Assembly: GCA_030435675.1 (NCBI GenBank)
Contig: CM059621.1
Location: 5,704,001-5,768,000, forward strand
DNA length: 64,000 nt
Source of the DNA: Steinernema hermaphroditum
Lineage: Eukaryota; Nematoda; Chromadorea; Rhabditida; Steinernematidae
Reading direction: 5' to 3'
Part shown: piece by piece, positions 56,601 through 64,000 of the stretch
How the letters are laid out: the number at the start of each line of letters is the position of its first letter
Position numbering within the stretch: position 1 is the first letter of the stretch
Program-made: the position numbers and the translations under genes
The notes under the pieces: model-generated
Database searches by the model: none
Told to the model about the DNA's origin: nothing
What the model saw: the letters and a program-made list of their open reading frames with translations, nothing else

Positions 56601-59600
56601 CCAATCATAAAAATGATATGGTACTTTGGAGCAGGAGGGTCAGACGCAGAACTCTTTGTCTGAGCAAGGCCCCTGCTGTCTCGAATTGAAAGTTTTGCAG
56701 GAAACTAAGATAGTCCAACACAATGCCAACGAGAATAGGCGCGTTCGATCAGGCTCGTGCAGTACTATAAGATCCAATCATAAAAATGCTATGGTACTTT
56801 GGAGCAGGAGGGTCAGATGTAGAACTCTTTGTATGAGCAAGGGCCCTGCTTTCTCGAATTGAAAGTTTTGCAGGAAACTAAAAAATCCAACGAGAATAGG
56901 CGCGTTCGATCAGGCTCGTGCAGTTCTATAAGATCCAATCATAAAAATGCTATGGTACTTTGGAGCAGGAGGGTCAGATTTATAACTCTTTTTTTGAGCA
57001 AGGCCCCTGCTGTCTCGAATTGAAAGTTTTGCAGGAAACTAAGATAGTCCACAGGAAATCCAACGGGAATAGGCGCGTTCGATCAGGCTCGTGCAGTTCT
57101 ACAAGATCCAATCATAAAAATGCTATGGTACTTTGGAGCAGGAGGGTCAGACGCAGAACTCTTTGTCTGAGCAAGGCCCCTGCTGTCTCGAATTGAAAGT
57201 TTTGCAGGAAACTAAGATAGTCCAACACAAATGCCAACGAGAATAGGCGCGTTCGATCAGGCTCGTGCAGTTCTACAAGATCCAATCATAAAAATGCTAT
57301 GGTACTTTGGAGCAGGAGGGTCAGATGCAGAACTCTTTGTATGAGCAAGGCCCCTGCTGTCTCGAATTGAAAGTTTTGCAGGAAACTAAGATAGTCCACA
57401 GTAAATCCAACGGGAATAGGCGCGTTCGATCAGGCTCGTGCAGTTCTACAAGATCCAATCATAAAAATGCTATGGTACTTTGGAGCAGGAGGGTCAGATG
57501 CAGAACTCTTTGTATGAGCAAGGCCCCTGCTGTCTCGAATTGAAAGTTTTGCAGGAAACTAAGATAGTCCACAGTAAATCCAACGGGAATAGGCGCGTTC
57601 GATCAGGCTCGTGCAGTTCTACAAGATCCAATCATAAAAATGCTATGGTACTTTGGAGCAGGAGGGTCAGATGCAGAACTCTTTGTATGAGCAAGGCCCC
57701 TGCTGTCTCGAATTGAAAGTTTTGCAGGAAACTAAGATAGTCCACAGTAAATCCAACGGGAATAGGCGCGTTCGATCAGGCTCGTGCAGTTCTACAAGAT
57801 CCAATCATAAAAATGCTATGGTACTTTGGAGCAGGAGGGTCAGACGCAGAACTCTTTGTCTGAGCAAGGCCCCTGCTGTCTCGAATTGAAAGTTTTGCAG
57901 GAAACTAAGATAGTCCAACACAAATCCAACGAGAATAGGCGCGTTCGATCAGGCTCGTGCAGTTCTATAAGATCCAATCATAAAAATGCTATGGTACTTT
58001 GGAGCAGGAGGGTCAGATGTAGAACTCTTTGTATGAGCAAGGCCCCTGCTGTCTCGAATTGAAAGTTTTGCAGGAAACTAAGATAGTCCACAGTAAATCC
58101 AACGGGAATAGGCGCGTTCGATCAGGCTCGTGCAGTTCTACAAGATCCAATCATAAAAATGCTATGGTACTTTGGAGCAGGAGGGTCAGACGCAGAACTC
58201 TTTGTCTGAGCAAGGCCCCTGCTGTCTCGAATTGAAAGTTTTGCAGGAAACTAAGATAGTCCACAGTAAATCCAACGGGAATAGGCGCGTTCGATCAGGC
58301 TCGTGCAGTTCTACAAGATCCAATCATAAAAATGCTATGGTACTTTGGAGCAGGAGGGTCAGATGCAGAACTCTTTGTATGAGCAAGGCCCCTGCTGTCT
58401 CGAATTGAAAGTTTTGCAGGAAACTAAGATAGTCCACAGTAAATCCAACGGGAATAGGCGCGTTCGATCAGGCTCGTGCAGTTCTACAAGATCCAATCAT
58501 AAAAATGCTATGGTACTTTGGAGCAGGAGGGTCAGACGCAGAACTCTTTGTCTGAGCAAGGCCCCTGCTGTCTCGAATTGAAAGTTTTGCAGGAAACTAA
58601 GATAGTCCAACACAATGCCAACGAGAATAGGCGCGTTCGATCAGGCTCGTGCAGTTCTATAAGATCCAATCATAAAAATGCTATGGTACTTTGGAGCAGG
58701 AGGGTCAGATGTAGAACTCTTTGTATGAGCAAGGCCCCTGCTGTCTCGAATTGAAAGTTTTGCAGGAAACTAAGATAGTCCACAGTAAATCCAACGGGAA
58801 TAGGCGCGTTCGATCAGGCTCGTGCAGTTCTACAAGATTCAATCATAAAAATGCTATGGTACTTTGGAGCAGGAGGGTCAGACGCAGAACTCTTTGTCTG
58901 AGCAAGGCCCCTGCTGTCTCGAATTGAAAGTTTTGCAGGAAACTAAGATAGTCCACAGTAAATCCAACGGGAATAGGCGCGTTCGATCAGGCTCGTGCAG
59001 TTCTACAAGATCCAATCATAAAAATGCTATGGTACTTTGGAGCAGGAGGGTCAGACGCAGAACTCTTTGTCTGAGCAAGGCCCCTGCTGTCTCGAATTGA
59101 AAGTTTTGCAGGAAACTAAGATAGTCCACAGTAAATCCAACGGGAATAGGCGCGTTCGATCAGGCTCGTGCAGTTCTACAAGATCCAATCATAAAAATGC
59201 TATGGTACTTTGGAGCAGGAGGGTCAGACGCAGAACTCTTTGTCTGAGCAAGGCCCCTGCTGTCTCGAATTGAAAGTTTTGCAGGAAACTAAGATAGTCC
59301 ACAGTAAATCCAACGGGAATAGGCGCGTTCGATCAGGCTCGTGCAGTTCTACAAGATCCAATCATAAAAATGCTATGGTACTTTGGAGCAGGAGGGTCAG
59401 ACGCAGAACTCTTTGTCTGAGCAAGGCCCCTGCTGTCTCGAATTGAAAGTTTTGCAGGAAACTAAGATAGTCCACAGTAAATCCAACGGGAATAGGCGCG
59501 TTCGATCAGGCTCGTGCAGTTCTACAAGATCCAATCATAAAAATGCTATGGTACTTTGGAGCAGGAGGGTCAGACGCAGAACTCTTTGTCTGAGCAAGGC

Positions 59601-62600
59601 CCCTGCTGTCTCGAATTGAAAGTTTTGCAGGAAACTAAGATAGTCCACAGTAAATCCAACGAGAATAGGCGCGTTCGATCAGGCTCGTGCAGTTCTATAA
59701 GATCCAATCATAAAAATGCTATGGTACTTTGGAGCAGGAGGGTCAGATGTAGAACTCTTTGTATGAGCAAGGCCCCTGCTGTCTCGAATTGAAAGTTTTG
59801 CAGGAAACTAAGATAGTCCACAGTAAATCCAACGGGAATAGGCGCGTTCGATCAGGCTCGTGCAGTTCTACAAGATCCAATCATAAAAATGCTATGGTAC
59901 TTTGGAGCAGGAGGGTCAGACGCAGAACTCTTTGTCTGAGCAAGGCCCCTGCTGTCTCGAATTGAAAGTTTTGCAGGAAACTAAGATAGTCCACAGTAAA
60001 TCCAACGGGAATAGGCGCGTTCGATCAGGCTCGTGCAGTTCTACAAGATCCAATCATAAAAATGCTATGGTACTTTGGAGCAGGAGGGTCAGACGCAGAA
60101 CTCTTTGTCTGAGCAAGGCCCCTGCTGTCTCGAATTGAAAGTTTTGCAGGAAACTAAGATAGTCCACAGTAAATCCAACGAGAATAGGCGCGTTCGATCA
60201 GGCTCGTGCAGTTCTATAAGATCCAATCATAAAAATGCTATGGTACTTTGGAGCAGGAGGGTCAGATGTAGAACTCTTTGTATGAGCAAGGCCCCTGCTG
60301 TCTCGAATTGAAAGTTTTGCAGGAAACTAAGATAGTCCACAGTAAATCCAACGGGAATAGGCGCGTTCGATCAGGCTCGTGCAGTTCTACAAGATCCAAT
60401 CATAAAAATGCTATGGTACTTTGGAGCAGGAGGGTCAGACGCAGAACTCTTTGTCTGAGCAAGGCCCCTGCTGTCTCGAATTGAAAGTTTTGCAGGAAAC
60501 TAAGATAGTCCACAGTAAATCCAACGGGAATAGGCGCGTTCGATCAGGCTCGTGCAGTTCTACAAGATCCAATCATAAAAATGCTATGGTACTTTGGAGC
60601 AGGAGGGTCAGATGCAGAACTCTTTGTATGAGCAAGGCCCCTGCTGTCTCGAATTGAAAGTTTTGCAGGAAACTAAGATAGTCCACAGTAAATCCAACGG
60701 GAATAGGCGCGTTCGATCAGGCTCGTGCAGTTCTACAAGATCCAATCATAAAAATGATATGGTACTTTGGAGCAGGAGGGTCAGACGCAGAACTCTTTGT
60801 CTGAGCAAGGCCCCTGCTGTCTCGAATTGAAAGTTTTGCAGGAAACTAAGATAGTCCAACACAATGCCAACGAGAATAGGCGCGTTCGATCAGGCTCGTG
60901 CAGTTCTATAAGATCCAATCATAAAAATGCTATGGTACTTTGGAGCAGGAGGGTCAGATGTAGAACTCTTTGTATGAGCAAGGCCCCTGCTGTCTCGAAT
61001 TGAAAGTTTTGCAGGAAACTAAGATAGTCCACAGTAAATCCAACGGGAATAGGCGCGTTCGATCAGGCTCGTGCAGTTCTACAAGATTCAATCATAAAAA
61101 TGCTATGGTACTTTGGAGCAGGAGGGTCAGACGCAGAACTCTTTGTCTGAGCAAGGCCCCTGCTGTCTCGAATTGAAAGTTTTGCAGGAAACTAAGATAG
61201 TCCACAGTAAATCCAACGGGAATAGGCGCGTTCGATCAGGCTCGTGCAGTTCTACAAGATCCAATCATAAAAATGCTATGGTACTTTGGAGCAGGAGGGT
61301 CAGATGCAGAACTCTTTGTATGAGCAAGGCCCCTGCTGTCTCGAATTGAAAGTTTTGCAGGAAACTAAGATAGTCCACAGTAAATCCAACGGGAATAGGC
61401 GCGTTCGATCAGGCTCGTGCAGTTCTACAAGATCCAATCATAAAAATGCTATGGTACTTTGGAGCAGGAGGGTCAGACGCAGAACTCTTTGTCTGAGCAA
61501 GGCCCCTGCTGTCTCGAATTGAAAGTTTTGCAGGAAACTAAGATAGTCCACAGTAAATCCAACGGGAATAGGCGCGTTCGATCAGGCTCGTGCAGTTCTA
61601 CAAGATCCAATCATAAAAATGCTATGGTACTTTGGAGCAGGAGGGTCAGACGCAGAACTCTTTGTCTGAGCAAGGCCCCTGCTGTCTCGAATTGAAAGTT
61701 TTGCAGGAAACTAAGATAGTCCACAGTAAATCCAACGAGAATAGGCGCGTTCGATCAGGCTCGTGCAGTTCTATAAGATCCAATCATAAAAATGCTATGG
61801 TACTTTGGAGCAGGAGGGTCAGATGTAGAACTCTTTGTATGAGCAAGGCCCCTGCTGTCTCGAATTGAAAGTTTTGCAGGAAACTAAGATAGTCCACAGT
61901 AAATCCAACGGGAATAGGCGCGTTCGATCAGGCTCGTGCAGTTCTACAAGATCCAATCATAAAAATGCTATGGTACTTTGGAGCAGGAGGGTCAGACGCA
62001 GAACTCTTTGTCTGAGCAAGGCCCCTGCTGTCTCGAATTGAAAGTTTTGCAGGAAACTAAGATAGTCCACAGTAAATCCAACGGGAATAGGCGCGTTCGA
62101 TCAGGCTCGTGCAGTTCTACAAGATCCAATCATAAAAATGCTATGGTACTTTGGAGCAGGAGGGTCAGACGCAGAACTCTTTGTCTGAGCAAGGCCCCTG
62201 CTGTCTCGAATTGAAAGTTTTGCAGGAAACTAAGATAGTCCACAGTAAATCCAACGAGAATAGGCGCGTTCGATCAGGCTCGTGCAGTTCTATAAGATCC
62301 AATCATAAAAATGCTATGGTACTTTGGAGCAGGAGGGTCAGATGCAGAACTCTTTGTCTGAGCAAGGCCCCTGCTGTCTCGAATTGAAAGTTTTGCAGGA
62401 AACTAAGATAGTCCACAGTAAATCCAACGGGAATAGGCGCGTTCGATCAGGCTCGTGCAGTTCTACAAGATCCAATCATAAAAATGCTATGGTACTTTGG
62501 AGCAGGAGGGTCAGATGCAGAACTCTTTGTATGAGCAAGGCCCCTGCTGTCTCGAATTGAAAGTTTTGCAGGAAACTAAGATAGTCCACAGTAAATCCAA

Positions 62601-64000
62601 CGGGAATAGGCGCGTTCGATCAGGCTCGTGCAGTTCTACAAGATCCAATCATAAAAATGCTATGGTACTTTGGAGCAGGAGGGTCAGACGCAGAACTCTT
62701 TGTCTGAGCAAGGCCCCTGCTGTCTCGAATTGAAAGTTTTGCAGGAAACTAAGATAGTCCAACACAATGCCAACGAGAATAGGCGCGTTCGATCAGGCTC
62801 GTGCAGTTCTATAAGATCCAATCATAAAAATGCTATGGTACTTTGGAGCAGGAGGGTCAGATGTAGAACTCTTTGTATGAGCAAGGCCCCTGCTGTCTCG
62901 AATTGAAAGTTTTGCAGGAAACTAAGATAGTCCACAGTAAATCCAACGGGAATAGGCGCGTTCGATCAGGCTCGTGCAGTTCTACAAGATCCAATCATAA
63001 AAATGCTATGGTACTTTGGAGCAGGAGGGTCAGACGCAGAACTCTTTGTCTGAGCAAGGCCCCTGCTGTCTCGAATTGAAAGTTTTGCAGGAAACTAAGA
63101 TAGTCCACAGTAAATCCAACGGGAATAGGCGCGTTCGATCAGGCTCGTGCAGTTCTACAAGATCCAATCATAAAAATGCTATGGTACTTTGGAGCAGGAG
63201 GGTCAGATGCAGAACTCTTTGTCTGAGCAAGGCCCCTGCTGTCTCGAATTGAAAGTTTTGCAGGAAACTAAGATAGTCCACAGTAAATCCAACGGGAATA
63301 GGCGCGTTCGATCAGGCTCGTGCAGTTCTACAAGATCCAATCATAAAAATGCTATGGTACTTTGGAGCAGGAGGGTCAGATGCAGAACTCTTTGTCTGAG
63401 CAAGGCCCCTGCTGTCTCGAATTGAAAGTTTTGCAGGAAACTAAGATAGTCCACAGTAAATCCAACGGGAATAGGCGCGTTCGATCAGGCTCGTGCAGTT
63501 CTACAAGATCCAATCATAAAAATGCTATGGTACTTTGGAGCAGGAGGGTCAGATGCAGAACTCTTTGTCTGAGCAAGGCCCCTGCTGTCTCGAATTGAAA
63601 GTTTTGCAGGAAACTAAGATAGTCCACAGTAAATCCAACGGGAATAGGCGCGTTCGATCAGGCTCGTGCAGTTCTACAAGATCCAATCATAAAAATGCTA
63701 TGGTACTTTGGAGCAGGAGGGTCAGATGCAGAACTCTTTGTCTGAGCAAGGCCCCTGCTGTCTCGAATTGAAAGTTTTGCAGGAAACTAAGATAGTCCAC
63801 AGTAAATCCAACGAGAATAGGCGCGTTCGATCAGGCTCGTGCAGTTCTATAAGATCCAATCATAAAAATGCTATGGTACTTTGGAGCAGGAGGGTCAGAT
63901 GTAGAACTCTTTGTATGAGCAAGGCCCCTGCTGTCTCGAATTGAAAGTTTTGCAGGAAACTAAGATAGTCCACAGTAAATCCAACGAGAATAGGCGCGTT

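Larger units (their letters stand above)
44297..64000 (+). repeat. 173-bp satellite array, about 114 head-to-tail monomers, running off the window
   Basis: Each unit runs, for example, ATGGTACTTTGGAGCAGG..ATAAAAATGCT and is 173 bp, so units are 173 bp apart almost throughout; exceptions are 1-bp insertions near 56030 and 57230 and a 12-bp deletion at about 56882. Units fall into classes by two variable sites: GATGCAGAACTCTTTGTATG, GACGCAGAACTCTTTGTCTG, GATGCAGAGCATTTGGTATG or GATGCAGAGCTTTTGGTATG; and CACAGGAAATCCAACGGG, CACAGTAAATCCAACGGG or CAACACAATGCCAACGAG. Open frames of 78 codons recur but start at TTG and change frame with every monomer, since 173 is not divisible by three. The function (centromeric, heterochromatic or other) cannot be read from sequence. 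Confidence 0.97.

Noticed and set aside
44342..63944. More than one hundred 78-codon open frames in the satellite
   Set aside because: They start at TTG and not ATG, shift frame every 173 bp, overlap each other and simply follow the monomer.
44297..64000. CENP-B-box-like or Pol III B-box-like motif (GTTCGATCAGG) in the monomer
   Set aside because: Only the TTCG core of the CENP-B box matches, and no A box or terminator sits at suitable spacing.
1..64000. tRNA, rRNA, CRISPR or bacterial operon features
   Set aside because: No cloverleaf with a proper T-loop, no rRNA core sequence, and the only arrays are a 173-bp satellite without spacers.

Overview
The window looks like nuclear DNA from a rhabditid-type nematode; I cannot name the genus. 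The evidence is compact genes with many 40-110 bp introns bounded by GT..(T)TTCAG-like sites, two nematode chemoreceptor genes (srx-like and srh-like), a tandem pair of ground-like (grl) secreted proteins, a nematode-style core-2/I-branching GlcNAc transferase, and AATAAA poly(A) signals just after most stop codons. I reconstructed every gene by splicing by eye and checking that the phases close; no expression data were available.

Layout. 0-9 kb: a dispersed GC-rich repeat (called R1 here), a small single-pass membrane protein (3449-3755), a six-exon srx-like receptor on the minus strand (5299-7076) and an intronless srh-like receptor on the minus strand (8021-8926). 9-23 kb: further R1 copies, a 102-residue secreted protein (10550-10902), two related mariner-type non-autonomous elements in opposite orientation, one inside an intron of the intact seven-exon glycosyltransferase (12299-15870, minus), and a two-exon small membrane or secreted protein (20986-21299, minus). 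23-30 kb: two grl paralogues (23742-24194 and 24821-25282, minus) and a seven-exon EGF-repeat type I membrane protein with an acidic tail (25656-28305, minus). 30-39.7 kb: gene-poor, with repeat debris and one GC-rich stretch that folds into stacked hairpins (34062-34258). 39.7-42.8 kb: a group of very small secreted-peptide genes, including a Gly-rich repeat peptide and a possible cyclic, amidated peptide precursor.

43.47 kb to the window end is one satellite array with a 173-bp monomer. About four monomers at its edge are inverted; then about 114 head-to-tail monomers run off the window. Monomers fall into sequence classes arranged in higher-order repeats of 5 and 8 monomers. The class composition changes abruptly near 57 kb, next to a divergent, deleted monomer. 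The open frames seen in every monomer begin at TTG, shift frame from monomer to monomer and are not genes.

The genes do not form an operon or a pathway. The common theme is the cell surface and secretion: receptors, secreted peptides, ground-like proteins, an EGF membrane protein and a Golgi glycosyltransferase.
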